DNA of 46,385 bases from Pseudoalteromonas piscicida. GTDB taxonomy: Bacteria > Pseudomonadota > Gammaproteobacteria > Enterobacterales > Alteromonadaceae. The notes below the pieces were generated by a model, which was not told the DNA's origin, made no database searches, and saw nothing but the letters and a program-made list of their open reading frames with translations. Positions 1-7,534 of the stretch are shown here, one piece after another. Numbering within the stretch: the first letter of the stretch is position 1; every line of letters begins with the position of its first letter. The translations under genes and the position numbers were made by a program. Location of the stretch: positions 1-46,385 of the forward strand of contig NZ_NKHF01000104.1 in assembly GCF_002744175.1 (NCBI RefSeq), read 5' to 3'.

Positions 1-559
1 GCCCCTCAGGGGTCGCTATCGCATCAAATAATGTGCCGTCGATCAACCTTCCTTTATATCTAACTTGCACATAGTCCGTTTCAGATGGCGTTTTTCCAGA
101 TCCTTGTTTTAAAACTTCTATCTGAAGCCCTGAAGCCGTTACAGTTACGTTCTCGCGCGCAGAGTTAGTTACTAAATATGCTTCATTTTTTTGCTTCAAT
201 TCCTCTAGTACTTTATCGTTTGCAAGCTGTCTAGAACGCTTTTTCATTTCACTGATTAACTCATCAACATCCTGCACGCTTATTGATCCTTTTCCATTTA
301 ATACATCAATAAAGCCTTTAACAATGAGCTCTTTGTCGAGAAGGTTGTCAGCTTTACTTTCCCTTTCTATGTGTGTACTTGCAAAACGCCCGAATTGCGC
401 CCCGACAGCGTAAGATTGCCTATGGTTGAGCTCTGAAGCCTGACTGTAGTGTATTGCATGATTATCCTCAGAAGCAGAAGGATCAACGAAACACCCACCC
501 ATTAGTGGCAAAAATGGAATCAAGTAAATTAGACCGCGTTTGTTATTATTCTCTCTCAT
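1..559 (-). CDS. FKBP-type peptidyl-prolyl isomerase lipoprotein (partial, C-terminus off the window)
   Basis: The ATG is at 559 and the frame stays open to the window edge, giving about 186 residues. The N-terminus is a lipoprotein signal with a hydrophobic stretch ending in LMGGC, so the mature protein should be lipid-anchored. A helical segment typical of the FKBP N-terminal dimerisation domain follows, then the start of an FKBP domain (GLQIEVLKQGSGKTPSETD, then YKGRLIDGTLFD). Family members catalyse cis-trans isomerisation of X-Pro bonds and help fold envelope proteins in the periplasm. FkpA and FklB are the nearest known types. The lipobox is directly visible; the exact orthologue is not decided because the catalytic end is missing. 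Confidence 0.85.
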   Translation of the reverse strand, partial: MRENNNKRGLIYLIPFLPLMGGCFVDPSASEDNHAIHYSQASELNHRQSYAVGAQFGRFASTHIERESKADNLLDKELIVKGFIDVLNGKGSISVQDVDELISEMKKRSRQLANDKVLEELKQKNEAYLVTNSARENVTVTASGLQIEVLKQGSGKTPSETDYVQVRYKGRLIDGTLFDAIATPEG

Positions 560-685
560 TTTTATTGCCCAATATTTTATGACCATATTGAGTCATCCTA
601 CTTTGTAGAGCACTAAAAATTCCAAGCTTTACTTGTGACATTTTGTATCATTCGGAACCTGCCATAGAAGCGTTTACTTCCTTAT
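560..685. other. Intergenic stretch upstream of the FKBP gene
   Basis: This is the left part of a 340-base gap between the FKBP gene and tRNA-Arg. It should carry the promoter of the leftward FKBP gene. I see no convincing ORF, RNA or strong hairpin here. Confidence 0.4.
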
Positions 686-818
686 CTGAACTCGGGATAA
701 GAGGTTAGTTAACCAACTAAAATACCTAATCTCAAACGCGAGCCAAATGCTATTTCTTAATACAAGGCAAATTTGTGCATCAATAGCCAGCCTATTACAA
801 GCAAAATCGTGCTGATGT
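686..818. repeat. Truncated copy (A) of the AACCTGAACTCGGGATAA-ended MITE-like repeat
   Basis: It begins with CTGAACTCGGGATAAG and continues with GTTAGTTAACCAACTAAAA and CTTAATACAAGGCAAATTTG, the same order as in the copies at 30367-30758. The right half decays after about 818 and no right-hand terminal inverted repeat is seen. It lies just beyond the 3' end of tRNA-Arg. Any open frame here is repeat sequence, not a gene. Confidence 0.75.
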
Positions 819-901
819 TTTCTAATTGATTGGAGAATGAATTCAATTGATATAAAAGAAGTGAGCAGAACATTCATCGGTGCCAAAAACAGCGGTGAAA
901 C

Positions 902-976
902 TGGCGCTCTCGCTAGGGATCGAACCTAGAACTTGGCCTCCGGAGGGCCACGTGATATCCATTTCACCACGAGAGC
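902..976 (-). tRNA. tRNA-Arg (anticodon CCG)
   Basis: On the minus strand a complete cloverleaf can be drawn. The acceptor is GCTCTCG/CGAGAGC, the D stem GTGA/TCAC, and the anticodon stem TGGCC/GGCCA with loop CTCCGGA (anticodon CCG). The T stem is CTAGG/CCTAG with loop TTCGATC. The discriminator is G and the CCA end is encoded. It decodes the arginine codon CGG. It stands alone, with no adjacent tRNA. Confidence 0.96.
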
Positions 977-1172
977 GTCTGCAATATAATAATGCTAAGT
1001 GCTAACAAATACCAGACAATGTTTGCTATATGCCTAATTAGTAACCTATTTTTTAAAAAAAGCTGTACTTTGAGCAAAAAACCAGTTATTCAACTATGCT
1101 TTGAAAATAATAATATAGACTGATACGACTGCCCGCACAGAAGTATCATGATACATCATGAGGATCCCAAGT

Positions 1173-1355
1173 ATGACACCAATGACCACAGAGCAAGTTG
1201 CAGAGTTTCTTGACGTTAAAGTTGAGCGCGTAAGACGCTTAGCACGAGAAAACTTGCTAGTCGCTAAAGACACTGACGCCAGTGGCGAGCCTATTTTTGA
1301 TAAAGCCGATGTTGAAAAATACAAAGAGCTTGCTCAACGATTAGGCGGTATCTAA
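1173..1355 (+). CDS. Small helix-turn-helix (MerR/excisionase-like, HTH_17 type) DNA-binding protein
   Basis: A protein of about 60 residues. It starts MTPMTTEQVAEFLDVK and is almost entirely one winged-helix unit: TTEQVAEFLDV and VERVRRLARENLL form the helix-turn-helix, and a short wing ends in the acidic helix FDKADVEKYKEL. I chose ATG 1173 because GAGGA sits 8 bases upstream; the frame can be read five codons earlier from 1158. Such domains occur in phage and plasmid excisionases and in small chromosomal regulators. No integrase, phage gene or obvious partner is nearby, so excisionase function is not supported. The target is unknown. Confidence 0.75.
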   Translation: MTPMTTEQVAEFLDVKVERVRRLARENLLVAKDTDASGEPIFDKADVEKYKELAQRLGGI

Positions 1356-1417
1356 GCCATTTTCTATCATTTAGCCAGTATTGTAACTCAAGGAGTACGA
1401 TGTGCTGCTGGCTCAGC

Positions 1418-2212
1418 TCAATGCGAATCAACCCACAGCTTGAGTAACTGCCGAAGCTTTTTAGCTTCGTTTGCGATCCCGCGTTGCTCGTACCATTGAA
1501 TGCTAACAATCAAATAGGCTTGGCAAAACACCGTGAGCTTTAGCTGCGCGTATACTGGCATTGGCTGTTCTTTTAAAGCAAAGTAAGACTCAACGACCGT
1601 CATTGCCCTTTGGGTATCATAGTTAAAGCTACACACCAGTGCGGCTAGATCAAAGAAAATATCGCTATGACATGCATATTCAAAGTCGATGAGGCGAATA
1701 CCTTCAGGGCTTTGAATAATATTACTCTCGACTAGGTCATTGTGGCAAAACGCGATGTCTTCAGGTAACCCAGTAAGTGTTTTGACCAACCACTCAATAT
1801 CAAGCAATTGATGTATAGGCTCATCAACCGTTTGAATATAGCCAACCAAATCCAGCACCTCGTAAACCTCAAGTTCAAGCTGATGTACTTGCAGAACTTG
1901 TTCAAGTAGCGATGTGTTCAGTGAAGGAGAGCCGCATACCTCTGGCATAAACGTGAAAACCGCCATGCGAGTCTGTAAATCGTACTGTAATACCTTAGAG
2001 GTGATCCCTTGTACTGCCAATATATTTTGCGCCTTCAGTGCAGCAACAGGGACACCATGGCTATAGCACTTTAGAAGATACTTTTCACCTTTGCTCACCA
2101 GTAAGTAGTTTTTGTTACTTACTCCTTTCGTGAGCTTTTCAAGCTTATCAATTGGGATATTAAAAACCGCACTAGCACTTGCTGTTAACGCTTCAAGCTC
2201 AGAGTGTTGCAA
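1418..2212 (-). CDS. APH-family phosphotransferase, probable thiamine kinase
   Basis: An aminoglycoside phosphotransferase/choline kinase-fold protein of about 264 residues. The catalytic loop FCHNDLVESNI and the metal-binding segment LIDFEYA are plain; the nucleotide-loop region near the N-terminus (KGVSNKNYLLV) is also typical. Length and motifs fit ThiK, which phosphorylates thiamine to thiamine monophosphate in salvage. Upstream genes encode a YkoF-like thiamine-binding protein and a PnuC-type transporter, which supports this; choline or sugar kinase is the main alternative. No ATG is available. The frame opens with TTG at 2236, but TTG at 2212 has AAGGA seven bases upstream, so I prefer it. 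The start overlaps the end of the transporter gene, suggesting translational coupling. Confidence 0.75.
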   Translation of the reverse strand: MQHSELEALTASASAVFNIPIDKLEKLTKGVSNKNYLLVSKGEKYLLKCYSHGVPVAALKAQNILAVQGITSKVLQYDLQTRMAVFTFMPEVCGSPSLNTSLLEQVLQVHQLELEVYEVLDLVGYIQTVDEPIHQLLDIEWLVKTLTGLPEDIAFCHNDLVESNIIQSPEGIRLIDFEYACHSDIFFDLAALVCSFNYDTQRAMTVVESYFALKEQPMPVYAQLKLTVFCQAYLIVSIQWYEQRGIANEAKKLRQLLKLWVDSH

Positions 2213-2819
2213 GTGACTTTCCTTGTTTAGCCTCAAACTCTTCGTACCAACGTTTATAACCCCAACATGCCATCAAGGTATAGAAAATAAATAGCACCAA
2301 GGTAGGGTAAAAGCCTTTGAGGTAATAGAGGTAGATTGATGCGGCATCAATGACAACCCAATATAGCCAATTCTCGAGGATTTTCTTCGCAACTAAGTAA
2401 GTGGTAACTACCGCGAAGCAAGTCGTGAAACTATCTAAATAGGCGAGATCTGCCGCCATATAATGTTTAGTAAAGTATCCGAGTAAAATAGACACTACGG
2501 AAGTAACAGCAATGATCACAAGGTGCTTCGATAGTGACCAAGAGATGATTTCACTGGGTTTATTTTTATCACCTTGGCGCCACATCCACCAGCCAACCAC
2601 GGCCATAACCATATAGTAGAAATGTAACAAGGACTCCATGACTAATGCGCCATTCCAATACAGCACGGTATAAATAAATGTATTGATAAAGGCAACAGGC
2701 CAACACCAGATATTTTCTCTGATTGCCAATAGCAAATACGCTACCGCAAGCACTACAGCAATGTACTCCCAACTAGACATTGCGGTGAAACCTGAAAAAA
2801 GTTCAGTAAGCCACTCCAT
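2199..2819 (-). CDS. PnuC-family vitamin transporter (likely thiamine, PnuT type)
   Basis: A 206-residue integral membrane protein with about seven hydrophobic segments. The family hallmarks WPVAFINTFIYTVLYW and VVGWWMWRQG lie in the first half. PnuC proteins are facilitators that move nicotinamide riboside, riboflavin (PnuX) or thiamine (PnuT); uptake is driven by phosphorylation inside the cell. The start codon overlaps the stop of the preceding YkoF-like gene (TAATG), and the 3' end overlaps the kinase gene, so the three proteins are made together. That context favours thiamine, but substrate cannot be read from the sequence alone. Nicotinamide riboside is the alternative; no NadR-type kinase is seen nearby. 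Confidence 0.85.
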   Translation of the reverse strand: MEWLTELFSGFTAMSSWEYIAVVLAVAYLLLAIRENIWCWPVAFINTFIYTVLYWNGALVMESLLHFYYMVMAVVGWWMWRQGDKNKPSEIISWSLSKHLVIIAVTSVVSILLGYFTKHYMAADLAYLDSFTTCFAVVTTYLVAKKILENWLYWVVIDAASIYLYYLKGFYPTLVLFIFYTLMACWGYKRWYEEFEAKQGKSLATL

Positions 2820-3085
2820 TAAACAACCGCGCTATCTGCCGGCGACAAGTCGCCTGAAATAAACTTGCAAACAAAGATACACTTGCCATAACTTTCAAAT
2901 GAACGCTTCATTTCTTGATTCAGTACCTTGGTCACCAAATCAAAGTCACCAAACACTTGGGTAGACATTGTATTGGTGATCACTTTCAAGCCTTCATGTT
3001 CATTTAACCTATCAATGAAGCCTTTAATAAACGGAATGTAGTCTTGATGCAGTGGATATTTGCTTATTTCAACAGAAACTTGCAT
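2819..3085 (-). CDS. YkoF/MTH1187-family thiamine-binding protein
   Basis: An 88-residue protein matching the one-domain YkoF/MTH1187 family: a ferredoxin-like fold with VSVEISKYPL at the start, TMSTQVFGDFDLV in the middle and YGKCIFVCKFISGDL at the end. YkoF binds thiamine or its hydroxymethylpyrimidine moiety in Bacillus, where it travels with an HMP/thiamine transporter. Here it is the first gene of the YkoF-PnuC-kinase set, with a clear GGAG ribosome binding site. It has no signal peptide, so a cytoplasmic binding or delivery role is inferred. The gap to the upstream lipoprotein gene is only 29 bases, so that gene may be cotranscribed. I see no TPP riboswitch upstream. Confidence 0.8.
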   Translation of the reverse strand: MQVSVEISKYPLHQDYIPFIKGFIDRLNEHEGLKVITNTMSTQVFGDFDLVTKVLNQEMKRSFESYGKCIFVCKFISGDLSPADSAVV

Positions 3086-3114
3086 GGGCGCTCCTTACAA
3101 ATAGCAGCCGATTA

Positions 3115-3612
3115 TTAATATTGCTGGTTTAGATTTTCCCCACCGGTAAAGTCCGACTTCGGGGTATAATTAATCCAATCTTGCTGATAGGTAATTTTAC
3201 CTTTTTCGTTAAACTTTAGCACTATAAGAAATCGCCAAGGCCCTAACTCGCGTGACGCATAATTAAAGCGGTTAAAAACGCCTCTAGCAACCACGGTTCG
3301 AGTCGTGGTATCGACGACCTGATCTTCTATCACTAAGACAGGTTGCTCATCTAGCACAGCAAAACTCCCAGCAGACCAATTCAAAAAAGCCATAATTTGC
3401 TCTTTACCTTGTGCCTTATGACCAAAAACCATATCTTCCAGCACAGCATCTTCTGCATAGAACTCGATAAACTGAGTAAAGTTTTTCCGCTGAGCATAGG
3501 TATTAAAGTAAGCGTCAGCGTGGTTGATGAGTGTATTTTTCTTACTGCTATTAATCGAATTACTACAACCACTCAGGATTAATATAACGAATAACAAGAA
3601 TCTATAGCGCAT
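3115..3612 (-). CDS. Lipoprotein with NTF2/SnoaL-like domain
   Basis: It starts MRYRFLLFVILILSGCSNS, a lipoprotein signal with lipobox LSGC. The remaining 145 or so residues have the helix-rich start and curved-sheet pattern of the NTF2-like superfamily (YFNTYAQRKNFTQFIEFYAEDAVLEDM, written here in part as FIEFYAEDAVLEDM, later WRFLIVLKFNEKGKI). NTF2-like folds serve as enzymes or binding pockets, and no catalytic residues can be assigned. ATG 3612 is chosen because GGAG lies 8 bases upstream; a GTG nine bases earlier is less likely. It sits immediately upstream of the YkoF-like gene on the same strand and may lead that operon. Confidence 0.7.
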   Translation of the reverse strand: MRYRFLLFVILILSGCSNSINSSKKNTLINHADAYFNTYAQRKNFTQFIEFYAEDAVLEDMVFGHKAQGKEQIMAFLNWSAGSFAVLDEQPVLVIEDQVVDTTTRTVVARGVFNRFNYASRELGPWRFLIVLKFNEKGKITYQQDWINYTPKSDFTGGENLNQQY

Positions 3613-3644
3613 CAAAGCCACTCCAAAAGCGGTAATAATCGGGT

Positions 3645-3670
3645 ATAAAAAAAGCGCCTACAGCGCTTAA
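3645..3670 (-). terminator. Rho-independent terminator after the GH109-like gene
   Basis: On the minus strand the stem AAGCGC/GCGCTT with a 5-base loop is followed by a run of seven T. It lies 26 bases past the stop of the gene ending at 3696. Confidence 0.85.
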
Positions 3671-3695
3671 TTCAATGATAAGAAAGTGTGTATTC

Positions 3696-5072
3696 TTATA
3701 CTGTTACTATACCCAATGGTTTAGCGGTTTTCCACGCACCACGAGTAAAGTCTGGAACACTCAAAGATTCACTGCGATTAGCGACCGATTGAACTGATAA
3801 CGGGGATATAACAGACCAAGCGGCGCCATCATACACATCCTGATCCAACGGCTCGCCATTGCGTAGACAATAAATCATGCGCCAAAACATTAAAAAGTCC
3901 ATACCACCATGGCCACCATTGCGCTTGGCTTCTTCACCCATTTTCGTCCACAGAGGGTGGTCATATTGCTTGTACCATGACTCCATTTCATAATCCCACT
4001 CATGGAAGCTTTTCGTACCGCCTTGCTCTAGTGCAATACGGTTTGGAAAACCAGCAAAGACACCGTTTGTACCTTGAATAAGATTATGACGAGAATATGG
4101 CCGAGGCGTTGTAGTATCATGCTGTACCATAATACTACGCCCTTTGATGGTTTTAATCATCGTGGTGTTCATATCACCGGCAATGTAATTCAACTGGTTG
4201 CGCTCATGATCTGCTGGAAACTCCCGTTTTGCATACGCTGCACGGCCAAGGGCTGGAGAGCTCATTGAAGTAAGATAATCAAAGCGATCACCACGGTTGA
4301 TATTCATATATTGAGATACTGGCCCTAACCCATGGGTCGGATATAAGTTACCATCTCGTTTAGTATGCCAATGGGTTCGCCACGATCCGGTTTTGTGCTC
4401 AATTTCTTTCATTTGCCAGCGTAACTCGTGAATATAGGCAGCTTCACCGTGTAATAGTTCACCAAATAAGCCTTGTCGAACCATGTTGAGCACCATCAAT
4501 TCATCTCGACCGTAGTTGACGTTTTCCATCATCATACAGTTCTTTTGTGTGCGCTCTGCGGTATCAACGATTTGCCACATTTCTTCAACGGTTAATGCCA
4601 GTGGCACTTCAACAAAAGCGTGCTTACCACTGTTCATAGTATCGATGGCCATCGGCGCATGCCATTTCCAAGGGGTTGAAATGATAACGATGTCAATATC
4701 ATCCCGATTAAGCATTTCTTGATAGGCTAAATCACTGCCACGATACAGGGCCGGCTTTGGTAAACCTCGCTCATTGACAAGGTAACTGGCTGACTTTTCA
4801 AGTACTTCATTATGGGTGTCACAAATTGCCACGATCCGCGCACCATCAATATGGCTCATTCGTTTAACGTGCCCATAACCTCGTTGACCTACACCAATAA
4901 AGCCAACGCGCACTACATCCATTTTCGGTGCAACAAGTCCGATGACTGAACGACCCTGTTGCTTAGGTGTAATACTGTTATTTGAATTTGAACTTGCGCA
5001 CCCAGCAACAACACTGGCAGCCGCTGCGGCTCCCGCGGCTTTTAAAAAATCGCGGCGGTTTATATTTTTCAT
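3696..5072 (-). CDS. Tat-exported Gfo/Idh/MocA protein, GH109-like (putative alpha-N-acetylgalactosaminidase)
   Basis: A 458-residue protein starting MKNINRRDFLKAAG, a twin-arginine signal, followed by an Ala-rich core and AGC (possible lipidation). A Rossmann fold follows (RVGFIGVGQRGYGHVKRM, then IVAICD), with family motifs STPWKWHAPMA and FVEVPLAL. The segments YPTHGLGPVSQYM and NGGHGGMDFLM are the signature of the GH109 branch, which removes terminal GalNAc by an NAD-dependent elimination/addition mechanism. A plain dehydrogenase is the alternative. The upstream in-frame ATG at 5123 would put 17 residues before the Tat signal, so ATG 5072 is chosen. A terminator and repeat separate it from the kinase gene upstream, so it probably has its own promoter. 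Confidence 0.8.
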   Translation of the reverse strand: MKNINRRDFLKAAGAAAAASVVAGCASSNSNNSITPKQQGRSVIGLVAPKMDVVRVGFIGVGQRGYGHVKRMSHIDGARIVAICDTHNEVLEKSASYLVNERGLPKPALYRGSDLAYQEMLNRDDIDIVIISTPWKWHAPMAIDTMNSGKHAFVEVPLALTVEEMWQIVDTAERTQKNCMMMENVNYGRDELMVLNMVRQGLFGELLHGEAAYIHELRWQMKEIEHKTGSWRTHWHTKRDGNLYPTHGLGPVSQYMNINRGDRFDYLTSMSSPALGRAAYAKREFPADHERNQLNYIAGDMNTTMIKTIKGRSIMVQHDTTTPRPYSRHNLIQGTNGVFAGFPNRIALEQGGTKSFHEWDYEMESWYKQYDHPLWTKMGEEAKRNGGHGGMDFLMFWRMIYCLRNGEPLDQDVYDGAAWSVISPLSVQSVANRSESLSVPDFTRGAWKTAKPLGIVTV

Positions 5073-5169
5073 TCTTACTCCTAAACGATACTTCCTAACA
5101 GCAGAAATGCTGGTGCATATCAAGCTAACCTATCCCAATCTTAGGTTCAAAACATTGCGATGAAGATGC

Positions 5170-5196
5170 AAAAAAGACGCCTGAAGCGCCTCTTTA
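5170..5196 (-). terminator. Terminator of the kinase/nucleotidyltransferase unit
   Basis: On the minus strand GAGGCGC and GCGTCTT pair around TTCAG (with G-T pairs), followed by six T. It lies between the repeat at 5216-5424 and the GH109-like gene. Confidence 0.65.
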
Positions 5197-5215
5197 TACC
5201 AATTGAGCGTTAAAC

Positions 5216-5424
5216 AACCTGAGATTTGGATAAGGAGTGAGCTAACTCCTTATTTTTAGAATCACATTGAATTATTTCCTTATCTAGCAGCCAGTTTTGG
5301 GGATAACACCGCTTACGCGTCCAGCTCTCGCTAAGGTACCTACACCCATGTAGGCAAGGCGAATTTACGCAGTTAGCGTTAAAACTGCCTGCTAGAAAAG
5401 TATTAATTATCCGCAGCTCAGGTT
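5216..5424. repeat. MITE-like repeat, divergent copy (B), 209 bp
   Basis: The ends are imperfect inverted repeats: AACCTGAGATTTGGATAA on the left and, read inward from the right, AACCTGAGCTGCGGATAA (15 of 18 match). Both resemble the termini of the copies at 30 kb. Inside is a second inverted repeat, CTAGCAGCCAGTTTT near 5285 against AAAACTGCCTGCTAG near 5382, with one mismatch. There is no ORF. The right end overlaps the stop codon of the kinase gene. Confidence 0.7.
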
Positions 5425-6496
5425 AAATAGCTCTGATGATGTGAGTCAAGCTTGATTCTTTTTCTAACACACTGGAATAGAGCGCAAACTGATTCTTAGC
5501 ACGGTCAAGATTGTGATCCGCTCTGTGCGTGGCAAAATAATTATCCCCATCAAGATAGTCTGTTAAAAATCTAAGACCAATCATAAATGGCATCACTTTG
5601 GCACCAAGAATAAAGCTTTCTTTCTCAACTTCCGTCACGCTATCTTGAAGTGGCTCGATATATCCTTTCGCGAGCGCAGCGAAGATAGTCTCTCTTACTT
5701 GTACTTTATCCAAGTTAGTTGAATCTTCAGCCTCAGGAGAGCAAAAGGTGCGAACCATATCGCCAAAATCAAACAACCAGTTACCCGGCATACAGGTATC
5801 CAAATCTATTACAGCTCTGGCCTTGTCACTTTGAGTAGAGAACAGCATATTATTGATTTTAGTATCATTATGACAAGCACGAAGCGGGATCTGCTTTTGT
5901 ACTTGCTGTAATTCTTCAGCTAGTGTGAATTGCTGTTGAAATGCTTCAATAACATCGCCGCATTGTGCTGCACGACCATGTTCATCTTTTTCCAATACTT
6001 TATTGAAGGCATCAATACGCATCGACAAGTTATGAAAATCAGGGATCACATAGTGTAACTGTTTAGCATCAAAGTCATTTAGCGCATGTGCAAATTGCCC
6101 AAACGCATTTGCGGCTGTGAGAGCCTGCTGTTCATTTGCGACAACATCTTCACTGTAACTACGACCAATAAATGCAAGCGCACGCCAAACTTCGTCGTTG
6201 ATATCAACTAAATATTGGCCTGAACTCGTTGCTACATGTTTGATGATCGCAAGACTATACTCACCATTTAACGCTTTAGCGGTTAAATGTCGTTCAATCG
6301 CTCGTGCATTTTCGACCAAGTGTTCTGGATTTGGAAAAACAGTCGTATTCAGCTTTTGCACCACCATTGTGTTATGCGTGTCTTGCAGCAGCATAGTGCT
6401 ATTAATGTGGCCACTACCGATTGGCTTCATTGTAGCTTTTTCACTAATGAGACCATACTCATCGGCTAGTTGCTTTGCAACGGCTTGATACTCCAT
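5423..6496 (-). CDS. APH-family sugar kinase, NahK-like (N-acetylhexosamine 1-kinase type)
   Basis: A protein of about 357 residues when started at ATG 6496, which has GAGG five bases upstream; the frame is open to 6583 but that would overlap the upstream gene. The catalytic loop LRACHNDTKINNMLF and metal segment VIDLDTCMPGNWLFDFGDMVR closely follow NahK, the kinase that makes GlcNAc-1-P or GalNAc-1-P in bifidobacterial lacto-N-biose use. The C-terminal FLTDYLDGDNYF and NLDRAKNQ are also family-typical, and length equals NahK. The next gene upstream encodes a nucleotidyltransferase, the logical following step. The stop codon TAA lies in the inverted repeat of element B. Confidence 0.78.
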   Translation of the reverse strand: MEYQAVAKQLADEYGLISEKATMKPIGSGHINSTMLLQDTHNTMVVQKLNTTVFPNPEHLVENARAIERHLTAKALNGEYSLAIIKHVATSSGQYLVDINDEVWRALAFIGRSYSEDVVANEQQALTAANAFGQFAHALNDFDAKQLHYVIPDFHNLSMRIDAFNKVLEKDEHGRAAQCGDVIEAFQQQFTLAEELQQVQKQIPLRACHNDTKINNMLFSTQSDKARAVIDLDTCMPGNWLFDFGDMVRTFCSPEAEDSTNLDKVQVRETIFAALAKGYIEPLQDSVTEVEKESFILGAKVMPFMIGLRFLTDYLDGDNYFATHRADHNLDRAKNQFALYSSVLEKESSLTHIIRAI

Positions 6497-6542
6497 GTTC
6501 ACCTCAAAAGGAGTTATGTCGGATATTGTCGTGTGGAGATTA

Positions 6543-7424
6543 TTATCTTCCTTGACGTGCTTCATGTATTTTTCTTGCGACAATGTTGAGCTCGCTCTTA
6601 TAAGTTATGCCGTACCAATGAGATCTTGCTTGATAGACAGACACCGATTGTGCAGCAGTATTGATACAGTGTTGGATACAGTCTGGTAAATAATACTCGG
6701 TTTTGACACCGTTGTCATAATTCTTTAAAAACAGGTCAAAACCAGCTTTTAGCGCAGTAAATAGTTCTGGTGTAATACCCCAACAAGTCATTGAAGCCAG
6801 CGCCATGCTATCAATATGGCAACGAGCGCCGTCTATATCACCGAACAGTTCACCATTTTCTAATTGAATATTCAGCGCTTCCTTAACCGAGTGTAGTAGC
6901 CCACTCTGCACCTGACAAACACCGCGGTTTACGCCACCTTGCTCTGATAATGTATTAATTATTGGATACGCTACCATCGCCATATTATTGTGATGTTGAA
7001 AGTGCTCTACCAGTTGTTCAAATGCATCTGGCCCATAGTAGTCATCTGCGGTAATGACAACTGCGGGTTTATCAACATGGGATTTAGCACAAAGCAACGC
7101 ATGCCCTGTGCCCCACGGCTTTTCCCTTCCTTCAAGACAGTGTATAAACTCGCCGGGAATATCGTTCACACGCTGTTCAACCAGTATCACATTTATTGCA
7201 ACTGGTAATCGCGGCAAAATGACGTCTTCGACTAAACTTCGCACTTTATCATTGATGATCAAAATTACATCTCGAATACCCACTTGGTGGGCATCAATGA
7301 TACTCAGCTCCATGATGCTTTTATTGATGTTTGGTAACTCAGCTACTTGCTTGTTGCCGCCAAAACGGCTTCCTAGCCCGCCTGCTAAAATAATAAGCGC
7401 GGGGTGTTGTTCGGATCCTATCAT
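6543..7424 (-). CDS. Sugar-phosphate nucleotidyltransferase
   Basis: A 293-residue Rossmann-type NTP transferase. The nucleotide loop is LAGGLGSRFGGNKQ near residue 13, and the metal aspartates are in VVITADDYYG. The family transfers NMP to a sugar 1-phosphate, giving an NDP-sugar. The sugar is not readable from sequence. Because the following gene is a NahK-like N-acetylhexosamine kinase, a UDP-GlcNAc or UDP-GalNAc product is a reasonable inference. The start ATG 7424 has a poor ribosome binding site, but no better start precedes the glycine-rich loop. It is the first gene of its unit, behind the gabD terminator region. Confidence 0.8.
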   Translation of the reverse strand: MIGSEQHPALIILAGGLGSRFGGNKQVAELPNINKSIMELSIIDAHQVGIRDVILIINDKVRSLVEDVILPRLPVAINVILVEQRVNDIPGEFIHCLEGREKPWGTGHALLCAKSHVDKPAVVITADDYYGPDAFEQLVEHFQHHNNMAMVAYPIINTLSEQGGVNRGVCQVQSGLLHSVKEALNIQLENGELFGDIDGARCHIDSMALASMTCWGITPELFTALKAGFDLFLKNYDNGVKTEYYLPDCIQHCINTAAQSVSVYQARSHWYGITYKSELNIVARKIHEARQGR

Positions 7425-7480
7425 TGAAAAAATATCAAAATTTAAATTAGCTGGTTAGTGTACTGAGCTTTTGTCTAGAT

Positions 7481-7516
7481 TAAAAGCAATTGCGAGGAAG
7501 TCCCCCCCCGCAATTA
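7481..7516 (-). terminator. Terminator of gabD
   Basis: On the minus strand AATTGCGGGG pairs with CCTCGCAATT, followed by GCTTTT. The stem includes a run of eight C on the plus strand. Confidence 0.7.
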
Positions 7517-7534
7517 GTATTATAGGTGTGAGAA

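Noticed and set aside
674..886. 70-residue minus-strand ORF
   Set aside because: It lies in the truncated MITE-like repeat, has no ribosome binding site and no family resemblance.
1158..1355. Excisionase of an integrated element at tRNA-Arg
   Set aside because: The HTH fold fits, but no integrase, att duplication of the tRNA 3' end or phage genes are in the window.
3086..3700. TPP riboswitch before the thiamine-like operon
   Set aside because: I looked for the conserved CUGAGA and ACCUGA-type boxes and found no set in order; the only clear hairpin is the terminator of the gene ending at 3696.
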